DNA of 64,000 nucleotides from the NCBI RefSeq assembly GCF_001592875.1, contig NZ_LSOF01000006.1, positions 233,085 to 297,084 on the forward strand. Direction: 5' to 3'. Source of the DNA: Pseudomonas sp. BMS12 (lineage in GTDB: Bacteria; Pseudomonadota; Gammaproteobacteria; Pseudomonadales; Pseudomonadaceae). Position numbers and translations under genes: made by a program. Shown here one piece after another: positions 20,855 through 30,484 of this stretch. Within the stretch, counting starts at the first letter, position 1. Every line of letters begins with the position of its first letter. The notes beneath the pieces are model-generated. The model was not told the origin of the DNA, did not search any database, and saw only the letters and a program-made list of their open reading frames with translations.

Positions 20855-21274
20855 ATGCGTCGTTTTCTGCGTCACCCAAGTGATATGCCTGTGGAGTTGG
20901 TGCAACGCAAGCATGCCTTTCTGCCCAGGCAGAGGCTGCACAATATCAGCCTCGGTGGAGTTGCATGCAATTCTGACAAGGGGTTTCGCAAAGGCACAGC
21001 CGTTGAGCTGCGCATCCCACTGCTAGGCGAGCAGGCTCGCTACCCCGGGGTAGTCGCCTGGTGCCGCAAACTCAGCGAAGGTTATCTGGTAGGTATCGCC
21101 TTCATTGATGAAGACACCCTGTTTCGCGCCCGCATGGTCGAACAGGTCTGTCAGATCGAACACTACCGACATCAGCGCGAGCAGGAGCTGGGTTGCCCGC
21201 AGGAGCTCGAAACGATCGCCCGGGAGTGGATATCGATGCACGCCGCCGACTTTCCCAGCAGTCATTTCCACTAG
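20855..21274 (+). CDS. PilZ-domain c-di-GMP-binding protein
   Basis: The 139-residue protein is a single PilZ domain with the N-terminal arginine motif RRFLRHP (R2-R6) and NISLGG (30-35), the two halves of the c-di-GMP site. No output domain is attached, so it would work by protein contact. ATG at 20855 with GGAG 8 nt upstream is preferred over ATG at 20834, because PilZ domains start close to the Arg motif. It is divergent from the thioredoxin-like gene, with 25 bp between starts. Confidence 0.85.
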   Translation: MRRFLRHPSDMPVELVQRKHAFLPRQRLHNISLGGVACNSDKGFRKGTAVELRIPLLGEQARYPGVVAWCRKLSEGYLVGIAFIDEDTLFRARMVEQVCQIEHYRHQREQELGCPQELETIAREWISMHAADFPSSHFH

Positions 21275-21373
21275 CACGCCCATTGTCTAGGCGCCCCGGA
21301 ACGCGTTAAGGTTCTTTCCCCCCGCTGCGCCCATAGATTTCGCCCGCCAGAGGCGCTCGGCTCCCGTGACCTG

Positions 21374-22462
21374 ATGAGTACCACGATGGCTGATTTACCG
21401 ATCGACGATCTAAACGTTTCCTCCAACGAAACCCTGATCACTCCGGCGCAGCTCAAGCGCGAAATTCCCCTGACCGAAGCCGCCCAGCACACAGTCGCCC
21501 ACGGCCGCCAAGTCGTTCGAGACATTCTGGACGGCAAGGATCACCGCCTGTTCGTAGTGGTCGGACCCTGCTCCATCCACGATATCAAGGCCGCTCACGA
21601 GTATGCCGAGCGTCTCAAGGTGCTCGCTGCCGAAGTGTCGGACAGCCTGTTCCTGGTCATGCGCGTGTACTTCGAGAAGCCGCGCACTACCGTAGGCTGG
21701 AAGGGCCTGATCAACGATCCTTATCTGGATGACTCGTTCAAGATTCAGGACGGACTGCATATCGGCCGCAAACTGCTGCTCGATTTGGCGGAGATGGGGC
21801 TGCCGACGGCTACCGAGGCGTTGGACCCGATTTCCCCGCAATACCTGCAGGACCTGATCAGCTGGTCGGCCATCGGCGCGCGCACCACAGAATCCCAGAC
21901 CCACCGGGAAATGGCCTCTGGCCTATCCTCCGCAGTGGGCTTCAAGAATGGCACCGATGGTGGCCTGACCGTAGCGATCAACGCCCTGCAGTCGGTTTCC
22001 AGCCCGCACCGTTTCCTCGGCATCAACCAGGAAGGCGGCGTATCCATCGTCACCACCAAGGGTAATGCCTACGGCCATGTGGTGCTGCGCGGCGGCAACG
22101 GCAAGCCCAACTACGACTCAGTCAGCGTTGCGGTGTGCGAGCAGGAGCTGGCCAAAGCGAAGATCCGGCCAAACATCATGGTCGACTGCAGTCACGCCAA
22201 CTCCAACAAGGACCCGGCCCTACAGCCCCTGGTCATGGAGAACGTTGCCAACCAGATCCTCGAAGGCAACAACTCCATTGTCGGCTTGATGGTCGAAAGC
22301 CATCTGGGCTGGGGCAGCCAATCGATCCCCAAGGATCTCTGCGACCTCAAGTATGGTGTTTCCATCACCGATGCCTGCATCGACTGGGACGCCACCGAGA
22401 AGACCCTGCGCAGCATGCACGCCAAGCTCAAGGATGTACTGCCCAAGCGTCAGCGCGGCTAA
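21374..22462 (+). CDS. 3-deoxy-7-phosphoheptulonate (DAHP) synthase, class I
   Basis: The enzyme condenses PEP and erythrose 4-phosphate, the first step of the shikimate pathway. The 362-residue product is of the AroF/AroG/AroH type with VVVGPCSIHD (metal-binding Cys66), KPRTTVGWKGLINDP, GARTTESQTHREMASG and VDCSHANSNKD. Which aromatic amino acid inhibits it cannot be told, so no symbol is given. The start could be ATG 21374 or ATG 21386 (MADLP...); neither has a good ribosome site, and relatives often start at the second. Confidence 0.93.
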   Translation: MSTTMADLPIDDLNVSSNETLITPAQLKREIPLTEAAQHTVAHGRQVVRDILDGKDHRLFVVVGPCSIHDIKAAHEYAERLKVLAAEVSDSLFLVMRVYFEKPRTTVGWKGLINDPYLDDSFKIQDGLHIGRKLLLDLAEMGLPTATEALDPISPQYLQDLISWSAIGARTTESQTHREMASGLSSAVGFKNGTDGGLTVAINALQSVSSPHRFLGINQEGGVSIVTTKGNAYGHVVLRGGNGKPNYDSVSVAVCEQELAKAKIRPNIMVDCSHANSNKDPALQPLVMENVANQILEGNNSIVGLMVESHLGWGSQSIPKDLCDLKYGVSITDACIDWDATEKTLRSMHAKLKDVLPKRQRG

Positions 22463-22476
22463 GCGGGACCAAAATG

Positions 22477-22506
22477 AAAACGCCGGGCATTGCCCGGCGT
22501 TTTTGT
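22477..22506 (+). terminator. terminator of the DAHP synthase gene
   Basis: A 12-bp stem (22477-22488 with 22492-22503, 3-nt loop) ends in TTTTTGTT 14 bp past the stop codon. The A-run on the other side lets it serve the convergent acetyltransferase too. Confidence 0.88.
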
Positions 22507-22518
22507 TAGCGCACTACA

Positions 22519-22800
22519 TCAGTGTTTGGCCTGGTGCCGCTGACGGCGCTCCAGGTAGCGCTCCACGTAGGAGCAGGACGGAATTACCGTGTAGCCCATT
22601 GCTTCGGCATATTCCAGAGCCTGCTCGGTCAGCGCCGCAGCTATACCTTGGCCGCGCAGCGCATTGGGAACGAATGTCCGGTAGATATCGAGCGTCTGCT
22701 TGCCCAGATCCATGTAGGCCAGATAGGCGCGGTGGCCATCGACGACGGCCTCGAATTGGTGACCCGCCTGGTCGTGGTGGATGGACAGCCCTTCGCTCAT
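22519..22800 (-). CDS. small GNAT-type N-acetyltransferase (PF14542)
   Basis: This 93-residue protein is a minimal GCN5-related domain. It has RTFVPNALRGQGIAAALTEQALEYA, where RGQGIA (49-54) is the acetyl-CoA pyrophosphate loop, and a downstream PSCSYVERYL segment; the Cys-Ser-Tyr stretch is typical of the short YjdJ-like subgroup. The acceptor is unknown. ATG at 22800 has AGGAG 6 nt upstream. It is 19 bp from the next gene on the same strand and may share its transcript. Confidence 0.85.
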   Translation of the reverse strand: MSEGLSIHHDQAGHQFEAVVDGHRAYLAYMDLGKQTLDIYRTFVPNALRGQGIAAALTEQALEYAEAMGYTVIPSCSYVERYLERRQRHQAKH

Positions 22801-22819
22801 TTCATCTCCTAAATGGGGT

Positions 22820-24082
22820 TTACAACAGAACCCTTACCTTATCGATCTTTTCAAGGCGAAGAAACATTTCGGCCGAACCCGTTCCAAACTGGACACTGAG
22901 GAAAGCCTTGCCGTTCTGTACCTTGTGCAACACACCCTGATAGTAGGTGCCATCATAGGTAATGAACTGTAGCCGCTTACCAGCGTACTCGGAAAGGCTC
23001 GCGACGCTGACGAACTCGTATTGCGCTGGCTTCTGCTCTGGTTGTACCTCTGCGCGCACCAGTTCGTTCGCCCCCACCGGAGCAACGACTGTCGGATCGA
23101 CCCAGGAGAAGGCCAGAGGTTCCACTGCCTGCTGGTTGACCAGCAGAACAGGCTGCAGCATGGAAATCACATCAGCCGCCTCGAAAAACTCCAGGCCATC
23201 CCAGGTCATGCCCTCGCTTGGATTGAGCTCCACACGCAATGCCTGCGGATCCGCATAGTAGGTCTTCATTGCCTCCAGAAGTGTTGGATCGAGGGCTATG
23301 CGCTGCGCCTTGAGCGAGCTGTCGAGATGCTCGATGGCCGTTTGCAGATAGGCCTCCTGTGATTGGCCGAGCTTGCCAGCACAGTACTCGTTGACCTTGC
23401 GCAGGTACTGGTTGTCGTTGAACTCCAGGGTGATGCTCGACACCCGCGGCGGATTTACCCGCAAGTCACCTGGCTTTTCCGACATGTTGGCCAACGAGAA
23501 GCTGACGCGATAATCCCCCATGTCGCGGGTGTCGGCATTCAGGTTGAAAGTCAGGGTTTGCGCGCCCGGCTGGAACAGATAGGAGAAATGGCCGTCCGTC
23601 TCCAGAGTCCGGTAGCCCATATCCAAAAGCTCGTCGACACCGATCATGCTGGAGCGACCGCAGGCGACGCTGGTCACGGCCGTCTGCAGGTTCTTTTCCT
23701 GCGGCACGCTATGGATCATTTCCATCAGCGGCCCGTGCACATCCACCTCGAGCCCCTTGAGATTGACCGCCATCTGCTCCGGAAACTTGCCTTCGGCCAG
23801 TCTCTCCTTGAATGCCAACAGGTCTCGCAGTCCTTTGAACTGCAGCTCGGCATGGGCGACGCGTACTTCATCGCGAAACATCGGCAGACGGGCTCTGAGC
23901 CCTTCCACGCCAACCCGGCCATCGAACGAGGAAGTAATGCCCTGATAACTGATCTGCATGACCGGTGAGAGCTTGGCCACTGCATCATTCATGATCGAGC
24001 GTACCGACAGCCATAGCGAGGCCTTGATCAGCAACGCAACAACTAGGACAAGTAGAAGACCCCACTTGATGAGTTTCGACAT
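22820..24082 (-). CDS. membrane-anchored periplasmic protein of unknown function
   Basis: I do not recognise this 420-residue protein. It has a single N-terminal membrane helix (about 5-27, WGLLLVLVVALLIKASLWL) and no lipobox, so most of it should lie in the periplasm. The middle is rich in alternating beta-type segments. Only two Cys (near 142 and 232) stand in the exported part. The C-terminal 60 residues (RLQFITYDGTYYQGVLHKVQNGKAFLSV...) could be a small beta-barrel like an Sm or SH3 fold. It is encoded beside the acetyltransferase and divergent from oprI. AsmA- or YdgA-like descent is possible but unproven. Confidence 0.8.
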   Translation of the reverse strand: MSKLIKWGLLLVLVVALLIKASLWLSVRSIMNDAVAKLSPVMQISYQGITSSFDGRVGVEGLRARLPMFRDEVRVAHAELQFKGLRDLLAFKERLAEGKFPEQMAVNLKGLEVDVHGPLMEMIHSVPQEKNLQTAVTSVACGRSSMIGVDELLDMGYRTLETDGHFSYLFQPGAQTLTFNLNADTRDMGDYRVSFSLANMSEKPGDLRVNPPRVSSITLEFNDNQYLRKVNEYCAGKLGQSQEAYLQTAIEHLDSSLKAQRIALDPTLLEAMKTYYADPQALRVELNPSEGMTWDGLEFFEAADVISMLQPVLLVNQQAVEPLAFSWVDPTVVAPVGANELVRAEVQPEQKPAQYEFVSVASLSEYAGKRLQFITYDGTYYQGVLHKVQNGKAFLSVQFGTGSAEMFLRLEKIDKVRVLL

Positions 24083-24292
24083 CTAGACATCCTTGTTATA
24101 CAGCTACGGACAATTTTCTGGCGCCGATCTTAACAGGCTGGCTTTGTGCCATCCACGTAACAGAAGGTCAGCTGCACCGTCGGCAAGTACAAAGAGCCTC
24201 GGCAACCGCAACAGATCTGTATGTTTTTTAAACAAAAAAGACCGCCACGCACGCGCCCTGAAAAAAAAGTGCTGGGACTTGCGTTGGCTCAG

Positions 24293-24320
24293 TTTACTTA
24301 CTAGAAGTAATGGGTAGTAT
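24293..24320 (+). promoter_or_regulatory. candidate oprI promoter
   Basis: TTTACT (24293-24298) and TAGTAT (24315-24320) stand 16 bp apart, each matching four of six consensus positions. A start near 24327 would give a 61-nt leader containing an AATTTC/GAAATT hairpin (24331-24352) before the AAGGGG ribosome site. The rest of the 305-bp gap upstream (24083-24290) is AT-rich around 24220-24275, perhaps helping this highly expressed gene; I see no gene in it. Confidence 0.42.
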
Positions 24321-24387
24321 GTGCCCGGCTAATTTCTCACACTCGGGAAATTGCCTTTCATGGAAAGTCCACCTTAAGGGGAACACG

Positions 24388-24639
24388 ATGAACAACGTTC
24401 TGAAACTCTCTGCTCTGGCCCTGGCCGCAGTACTGGCTACCGGTTGCAGCAGCATGTCCAAAGAAACCGAAGCTCGTCTGACCGCTACCGAAGACGCCGC
24501 TGCCCGCGCTCAAGCTCGTGCAGACGAAGCCTACCGCAAGGCTGACGAGGCTCTGGCTGCTGCTCAGAAGGCTCAGATGACTGCTGACGAAGCCAACGAG
24601 CGCGCTCTGCGCATGCTGGAAAAAGCCAGCCGCAAGTAA
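24388..24639 (+). CDS. oprI: major outer-membrane lipoprotein OprI (Braun-type)
   Basis: OprI is the abundant murein lipoprotein of Pseudomonas. The 83-residue precursor has a lipoprotein signal peptide ending LATGC with the lipidated C20, then an alanine-rich coiled coil of heptads ([27 protein letters not shown]), and a C-terminal RK; the last Lys is the usual attachment point to peptidoglycan. ATG at 24388 has AAGGGG 7 nt upstream. Codon use is strongly biased (CTG, GCT, CGT), as expected for a highly expressed gene. A strong terminator follows. The next gene encodes a possible linking enzyme. Confidence 0.98.
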   Translation: MNNVLKLSALALAAVLATGCSSMSKETEARLTATEDAAARAQARADEAYRKADEALAAAQKAQMTADEANERALRMLEKASRK

Positions 24640-24657
24640 TTACTTGCCAAGGCTTTG

Positions 24658-24690
24658 AAAAGCCGACCCGATTACCGGGTCGGCTTTTTT
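24658..24690 (+). terminator. oprI terminator
   Basis: A 9-bp GC stem (24662-24670 with 24676-24684) flanked by paired A and T runs ends in TTTTTT, 19 bp past the oprI stop codon. Confidence 0.92.
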
Positions 24691-24714
24691 ATTGCCTGAA
24701 TTTTCTATGGCAAT

Positions 24715-24749
24715 AAAAAACCCGCCGACCATTCCTGGTCGGCGGGTTT
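24715..24749 (-). terminator. terminator of the L,D-transpeptidase gene
   Basis: An 11-bp stem (24721-24731 with 24736-24746, loop TTCC) is followed on the minus strand by six T (24715-24720). It stands back to back with the oprI terminator. Confidence 0.88.
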
Positions 24750-24761
24750 CTCTTTAACCCA

Positions 24762-25712
24762 TTAAATGTCCAGTGGAACTTCTTGGTTGGCCAAGGCCTG
24801 CTCTGGTACGGCAATTTCTATAGGCAAGCCATCTTCGGCGGCCACTACTTCGCGCACCATGTCCCAATCAAGTCGCATGCTACCCGCCAGTTCGTCACGC
24901 TTGAGTAGCGCGTTGATCACCGCAGTGTGCTTGTCGACAACAGAAGGCTCGCCGGTATCGCTCAACGGCGCATGCGCCTCTAGATAGACTTTCCCGGCAC
25001 TGACACCGAACTTGTACGGCTCATTGACGATCCGGACAGAAGTCCCGACCGGAGCGATCTTCGCCAGAGTCAGCACATTGTGATTGAGCATGCGGAAGCA
25101 GCCATGGCTGACGCGCATGCCGATGCCGAACTTCTTGTTTGAACCGTGGATCAGGTAGCCGGGAGTGCCCAGCGTGAACTTGAACGGCCCCAGAGGATTA
25201 TCCGGCCCTGGTGGCACATAGGCAGGAAGCGGATCCCCCTCAGCCGCGTGTTCGGCCCGAATGGAGGCTGGAGGTGTCCAGCCTGGATTCGGCGTCTTGG
25301 CAACAATAGTAGTGTGCGCGATGGGCGACCCCCAGCCCTCACGACCGATGCCCAGAGGAAAGGTATGAACTACGTTCTGTCCTTTCGGAAAGTAATAAAG
25401 GCGGTACTCGGCCAGGTTGATCACAATGCCTTCGCGCGGACCAGGCGGCAGGATGAACCGGGTTGGCAGAATGACTTCGGCGCCCTCGCCCGGTAACCAG
25501 GGATCCACACCCGGGTTGGCTGCCACCATTTCCAGATATCCCAGATCGTTGGCAGAGCCGAGGTCGGCGAAAGTGTCCTCATAACGGGCCTTGATCACCT
25601 GGATTTGACCCACGATATCCTCGCCAAGAGGTGGCAGAGGCAGCTCAAGCGCGGTGGCCGGGCCAGCGACAATCAGGCTGGCGAGGCACAGGAAACGGAC
25701 ACGCGACAACAT
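24762..25712 (-). CDS. periplasmic L,D-transpeptidase (YkuD domain, YbiS/ErfK type)
   Basis: The 316-residue protein has a signal peptide (cut near residue 21), a LysM-like region (32-90) and a YkuD catalytic domain with H189-G190-S and S202-H-G-C205-x-R, where C205 is the nucleophile. Such enzymes either cross-link peptidoglycan or attach Braun-type lipoprotein to it. The convergent neighbour oprI ends in Lys, and length and domain order match the lipoprotein-linking enzymes, so I favour that role; it is an inference from context. ATG at 25712. Confidence 0.92.
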   Translation of the reverse strand: MLSRVRFLCLASLIVAGPATALELPLPPLGEDIVGQIQVIKARYEDTFADLGSANDLGYLEMVAANPGVDPWLPGEGAEVILPTRFILPPGPREGIVINLAEYRLYYFPKGQNVVHTFPLGIGREGWGSPIAHTTIVAKTPNPGWTPPASIRAEHAAEGDPLPAYVPPGPDNPLGPFKFTLGTPGYLIHGSNKKFGIGMRVSHGCFRMLNHNVLTLAKIAPVGTSVRIVNEPYKFGVSAGKVYLEAHAPLSDTGEPSVVDKHTAVINALLKRDELAGSMRLDWDMVREVVAAEDGLPIEIAVPEQALANQEVPLDI

Positions 25713-25786
25713 CGGTAGATCCTTGCTGGCAATAGCGAATGAAATAAACGGCGATTGTACACCGGCCCTGCTGGCGCCGGGAGGCC

Positions 25787-26068
25787 TCAGGCGCCCGACC
25801 AGATTGACCGCTCACCGCGCCGCTGAGCGTCGAGAACGTTGCGGCAAACGGGGCACAGACGCTTGTCACGCAACCCAGTCCGATCCACTTCACGCATCAC
25901 CGGCGCGGCAGGCAGCAAGCCGCCACACAGAGTACGGTCAGCGAAGCCACCCAACTCGAGCTGCCGCGCCACCAGATGCACCTTGGCCTCGCGGCAGGCG
26001 AACAGATCCAGTTGGTCGTCCGGGACGATCAACTGATAAGCGAACAGGGACCAGGCGTGGCGCGGCAT
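25787..26068 (-). CDS. small cysteine-motif protein of unknown function
   Basis: The frame encodes 93 residues, with TLCGGLL near residue 47 and RLCPVCRNVL near 71; the CPVC and a preceding Cys could make a zinc ribbon or redox site. No signal peptide or membrane helix is visible. It sits on the same strand between tesA and the transpeptidase gene, 74 bp from the latter. From memory, a short hypothetical gene lies at this place in P. aeruginosa, which supports it. I cannot assign a function, and a non-coding reading is possible. Confidence 0.6.
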   Translation of the reverse strand: MPRHAWSLFAYQLIVPDDQLDLFACREAKVHLVARQLELGGFADRTLCGGLLPAAPVMREVDRTGLRDKRLCPVCRNVLDAQRRGERSIWSGA

Positions 26069-26124
26069 TCAGAGCTCCGAGGCAGGGCCGCCACGATAGC
26101 CGAAAGGTCGCAGGCGGGGAAGGC

Positions 26125-26730
26125 TCAGAGCAGCGGTTCCAGGCTTGGCCAGACATTGTCCAGCAAGCGCTGCTGCGCCGCGGCGCCCGGGTGAATGCCG
26201 TCCGCCTGCATCATCCCCGGCACACCACCGACTCCCTCGAGGAAAAACGGCACCAATGGCAGCTGCCGAGCGTTCGCCAGGTCGCTGTAGATCTTGGCGA
26301 ACGCCTGGGTGTAGCGCTGCCCGTAGTTCGGTGGCAGTTGCATTCCCAGAATCAGTACCTTGGCCCCTGCCTGCTGCGACTGTTGAACCATAGACGCAAG
26401 ATTCTGTTGCAATTGCGCCGGCGGCTGGCCGCGCAGGCCATCGTTGCCACCGAGTTCGAGAATGACCACTTGCGGTGAATGCCGTGCAAGCAGCGCCGGC
26501 AGGCGCGCAAGGCCACCGGCACTGGTGTCGCCACTGATCGAGGCATTCACCACCTGGTGCTGAAAACCGCCCTCCTGGAGGCGTTTTTGCAGCAGGGCGA
26601 CCCAGCCCACTCGGGTATCCAGGCCCAAAGCGGCGCTGATACTATCGCCGACGACCAGCACGGTGCCGGCCAGTGCGCCCTGAGCCCACAGCAACAGTGT
26701 CAGCGCACCGCTCACCCATATCGCACGCAT
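26125..26730 (-). CDS. tesA: periplasmic SGNH acyl-CoA thioesterase / lysophospholipase L1-like esterase
   Basis: TesA is a multifunctional periplasmic esterase that hydrolyses acyl-CoA, lysophospholipids and small esters. The 201-residue product has a signal peptide cut after ALA (residue 21), the block I GDS with Ser30, Gly in block II, GGND in block III, and D177-G-I-H180 in block V, the complete SGNH set. ATG at 26730 has GGAGAG 5 nt upstream; an ATG at 26742 is in frame but would spoil the signal peptide. It is divergent from an ABC transporter with only 10 bp between start codons. Confidence 0.94.
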   Translation of the reverse strand: MRAIWVSGALTLLLWAQGALAGTVLVVGDSISAALGLDTRVGWVALLQKRLQEGGFQHQVVNASISGDTSAGGLARLPALLARHSPQVVILELGGNDGLRGQPPAQLQQNLASMVQQSQQAGAKVLILGMQLPPNYGQRYTQAFAKIYSDLANARQLPLVPFFLEGVGGVPGMMQADGIHPGAAAQQRLLDNVWPSLEPLL

Positions 26731-26740
26731 CGGACTCTCC

Positions 26741-27424
26741 ATGAGCGCAAGCATTCTTTCTGCGCGGCACCTTAGCAAAGTGGTTCCCAGCACGGAAGGC
26801 GAGCTGGCCATCCTGCTGGATATCTCCTTCGACCTCGCGGGTGGCGACAGCCTGGCCATCGTCGGCAGCTCCGGTTCGGGCAAATCCACCCTGCTCGGCC
26901 TGCTTGCGGGGCTCGATCTACCCAGCTCCGGCGAAGTCGAATTGGCCGGCCATGCCCTGCATACCCTGGACGAAGACCGCCGCGCCCAGGTACGCGCGGA
27001 ACAGGTCGGTTTCGTCTTCCAGTCCTTCCAGTTGCTGGACAACCTCAGCGCGCTGGAGAACGTCATGCTGCCGCTCGAACTGGAAGGTCGTGCGGATGCT
27101 CGCAAGCGTGCCGGCGAGCTCTTGCAACGAGTCGGCCTGCAGCATCGGCTCACGCACTTCCCGCGCCAGTTGTCTGGTGGTGAACAGCAGCGGGTGGCAA
27201 TCGCCCGAGCCTTCGCCGCCGATCCAGCGATCCTGTTTGCCGACGAACCTACCGGCAATCTCGACAGCCATACCGGCGAGCACATCAGCGACTTGCTGTT
27301 TCAACTCAATCAGGAACGCGGCACCACCCTGGTACTGGTCACCCATGAGGAGCGCCTGGCTCATCGCTGCCGGCGCATGATCCGCCTCGACGCCGGCCGC
27401 CTGATCGACAGCGTGGAACCCTGA
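26741..27424 (+). CDS. ABC transporter ATP-binding protein (YbbA, LolD-like)
   Basis: The 227-residue ATPase has Walker [11 protein letters not shown]-loop [10 protein letters not shown], signature LSGGEQQR, Walker [13 protein letters not shown] and H-loop TLVLVTHE, in the MacB/LolD subgroup. It is followed, with a one-base overlap, by an FtsX-type permease, so the pair is a YbbA-YbbP type exporter or mechanotransmission complex. The substrate is unknown; the divergent tesA is a conserved neighbour of this pair, hinting at lipid or lysolipid handling. ATG at 26741. Confidence 0.93.
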   Translation: MSASILSARHLSKVVPSTEGELAILLDISFDLAGGDSLAIVGSSGSGKSTLLGLLAGLDLPSSGEVELAGHALHTLDEDRRAQVRAEQVGFVFQSFQLLDNLSALENVMLPLELEGRADARKRAGELLQRVGLQHRLTHFPRQLSGGEQQRVAIARAFAADPAILFADEPTGNLDSHTGEHISDLLFQLNQERGTTLVLVTHEERLAHRCRRMIRLDAGRLIDSVEP

Positions 27425-29916
27425 TGAGCCCGCGCCTGCTGCCTCTGGCCTGGCGCCAGCTGCTGCGCGATGTACGTGCAGGCGAAGTGCGCGTACTGTT
27501 CTTTGCACTCCTCATCGCTGTCGCGGCCAGTACCGCCATCGGTTACTTCAGCGCACGACTGAATGGCGCGATGCTGTTGCGTGCCACCGAGTTTCTCGGC
27601 GCCGACCTGGTGCTCAGCGGCAGTTCACCGGCGACGCACGAACAGATCGAGGCTGGCCAACGTCTGGGACTGACGCATGCCCAACTGGTCGAGTTTTCCA
27701 GCGTCATCGCAACCGATCAGGGCATTCAACTGGCGAGCGTCAAGGCTGCCAGCAGCGGCTATCCCCTGCGCGGTGAGCTGAAGAGTGCCGCCGCACCCTA
27801 TGCCGCCGAGCGGCCAGGTCCCGGCCCGCAGCCGGGCGAGGCCTGGGCGGAAGCCCGCCTGTTCGCCGCACTGAACCTGAAAGTTGGTGACAGCATCGAG
27901 GTCGGCAACCTACCGTTGCGCCTGACTCGGGTACTGACCCACGAGCCGGATCGGGCCGGGGACTTCTACAGCCTGACTCCGCGCGTGCTGATGCATCTGG
28001 ACGACCTGGCCGCGACCGACGTGGTCCAGCCTGGCAGCCGGGTGCGCTACCGTGAACTCTGGCGCGGCGCTGCCCAAGCACTGGCCAGCTACCGGCAGGC
28101 CGTGGAAAAGGACAAGGCACCACACCAGCGCCTGGAAGACGCCCGCGACGGCAATCGCCAGATCGGTGGCGCCCTTGGCCGCGCCGAGCGCTATCTGAAC
28201 CTGGCCAGCCTGGCGGCGGTGCTCCTCGCGGGCGTGGCCGTGGCACTTTCGGCCAGCCGTTTTGCCGTGCGCCATTTTGATACCGGCGCTCTGCTGCGCT
28301 GCCTGGGCCTCTCGCGGCGCCAGACCCTGAGCCTGTTCAGCCTGCAACTGGCCATGCTCGGCCTGCTCGCCTGTGTCTCCGGCGCGCTGCTGGGCTGGGT
28401 TGGCCAACTGGTGCTATTCAAGCTGCTGCACGGCCTACTGCCTCCGGGCGTGCCAGTCGGTGGGCTCTTGCCGGCGCTGGCTGGCATTGCCGTCGGCCTG
28501 GTCGCCCTGGCCGGTTTCGCGCTCCCGCCACTGGCCGCGCTCGGGCGCGTACCGCCATTGCGTGTACTGCGCCGTGACCTGCTGCCCGTCCCGCCCAGCT
28601 CCTGGCTGGTATATGGGGCGGCGTTGCTCGCCCTGGCCCTGATCATGTGGCGCCTGAGCCTGGACCTGAAGCTGACCCTGGCACTGCTTGGCGGCGGCCT
28701 GCTCGCCACCCTGTTGCTCGGCGGCTTGCTCCTGCTCGGCCTCCGGGGCATGCGGCGCCTGCTCGCACGCGCCGCCCTACCCTGGCGCCTGGGTCTGGGG
28801 CAACTGTTACGCCATCCACTGGCCGCCGCCGGGCAATCGCTGGCCTTCGGTCTGATCCTCATGTCCATGGCGCTGATCGCCCTGTTGCGTGGCGAACTGC
28901 TGGACACCTGGCAGAATCAGTTGCCCGAGCAAGCGCCCAATCATTTCGCGCTCAACGTGCTGCCCGCCGAGAAGGAGGCTTTCGCCGCGCACCTCGCCAC
29001 CCTGGCGCCGCAGACGCTGCCGCTCTACCCGGTAGTAGCCGGACGCCTGGTGCTGATCAACGGCGAGCCGGTGCAGGGCATAGCCAGCAAGGAAAGCCAG
29101 GGCGAACGAGCCATCCAGCGCGACCTCAGCCTGACCTGGGCCGCTGACCTGCCGGAAGGCAACCAGGTATTGGCTGGCCACTGGTGGCAAGCTGAACGAG
29201 GTGATGGACTACCGGGCGTATCGGTGGAGTCGCGACTCGCCGAAAGCCTTGGCCTGAAGCTGGGCGACAGGCTCACCTTCAATGTCGGCGGCCTCGAACA
29301 GGAAGCCCAGGTCAGCAGCCTGCGCAAGGTCGAATGGGACAGCTTCCAGCCGAACTTCTACATGATCTTCCAGCCGGGCACCCTGCAAGACCTGCCCGCT
29401 ACCTACCTGACCAGCTTCTATCTGCCGCCACACAGCGAGCAGCAGCTGGTGGAACTGGCGCGTGCCTTCCCTGCGGTCACTCTGCTGCAGGTCGAGGCGC
29501 TGCTGGAGCAACTGCGCAGCATCATGGCGCAGGTCAGCCTGGCCGTTGAGTATGTCCTGCTGTTCGTGCTCGCCGCCGGCCTGGCGGTGCTGTTTGCCGG
29601 CCTGCAGGCGACCCTCGACGAACGCCTGCGCCAGGGCGCCTTGCTCCGCGCCCTTGGCGCCGAGCGGCGCCTGCTGCTCAAGGCCCGACGTGCAGAGTTC
29701 GGTCTGCTCGGCGCAGCCAGCGGCCTGCTGGCTGCACTCGGCTGCGAACTGGCGAGTTTCCTGCTGTATCGCTATGCCCTGGAGCTGCAGTGGCAACCGC
29801 ACCCCTGGTTGCTGGTACTGCCGCTGATCGGCGCCCTGCTGGTTGGCGCGGCAGGCATCTGGGGCACGCGCCGAGCGCTGAACGCCTCGCCGCTGACCGT
29901 GCTGCGCGAGATCTGA
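27424..29916 (+). CDS. ABC transporter permease with two FtsX domains (YbbP type)
   Basis: The 830-residue membrane protein starts with a helix at about 20-40 followed by a MacB-type periplasmic domain. A first FtsX block of three helices (about 265-370) is followed by further helices (400-440, 475-495), a second periplasmic domain (about 500-690) and a final FtsX block (about 710-830). Duplicated FtsX domains on one chain are the YbbP layout, so one permease with two copies of the ATPase is likely. The ATG overlaps the ATPase stop codon (TGATG). Substrate unknown. Confidence 0.9.
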   Translation: MSPRLLPLAWRQLLRDVRAGEVRVLFFALLIAVAASTAIGYFSARLNGAMLLRATEFLGADLVLSGSSPATHEQIEAGQRLGLTHAQLVEFSSVIATDQGIQLASVKAASSGYPLRGELKSAAAPYAAERPGPGPQPGEAWAEARLFAALNLKVGDSIEVGNLPLRLTRVLTHEPDRAGDFYSLTPRVLMHLDDLAATDVVQPGSRVRYRELWRGAAQALASYRQAVEKDKAPHQRLEDARDGNRQIGGALGRAERYLNLASLAAVLLAGVAVALSASRFAVRHFDTGALLRCLGLSRRQTLSLFSLQLAMLGLLACVSGALLGWVGQLVLFKLLHGLLPPGVPVGGLLPALAGIAVGLVALAGFALPPLAALGRVPPLRVLRRDLLPVPPSSWLVYGAALLALALIMWRLSLDLKLTLALLGGGLLATLLLGGLLLLGLRGMRRLLARAALPWRLGLGQLLRHPLAAAGQSLAFGLILMSMALIALLRGELLDTWQNQLPEQAPNHFALNVLPAEKEAFAAHLATLAPQTLPLYPVVAGRLVLINGEPVQGIASKESQGERAIQRDLSLTWAADLPEGNQVLAGHWWQAERGDGLPGVSVESRLAESLGLKLGDRLTFNVGGLEQEAQVSSLRKVEWDSFQPNFYMIFQPGTLQDLPATYLTSFYLPPHSEQQLVELARAFPAVTLLQVEALLEQLRSIMAQVSLAVEYVLLFVLAAGLAVLFAGLQATLDERLRQGALLRALGAERRLLLKARRAEFGLLGAASGLLAALGCELASFLLYRYALELQWQPHPWLLVLPLIGALLVGAAGIWGTRRALNASPLTVLREI

Positions 29917-29934
29917 TCATGTCCGCGCTGTCAT

Positions 29935-29943
29935 TGCTAGAAT
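29935..29943 (+). promoter_or_regulatory. candidate extended -10 promoter of greB
   Basis: TGCTAGAAT is an extended -10 element 29 bp before the greB start codon. No -35 box is seen. The same nine bases occur at 10715-10723 ahead of the protease cassette. Confidence 0.4.
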
Positions 29944-29971
29944 GCTCGGCCGTCCACTACTTGCCAGCACC

Positions 29972-30470
<499 letters not shown>

Positions 30471-30484
<14 letters not shown>

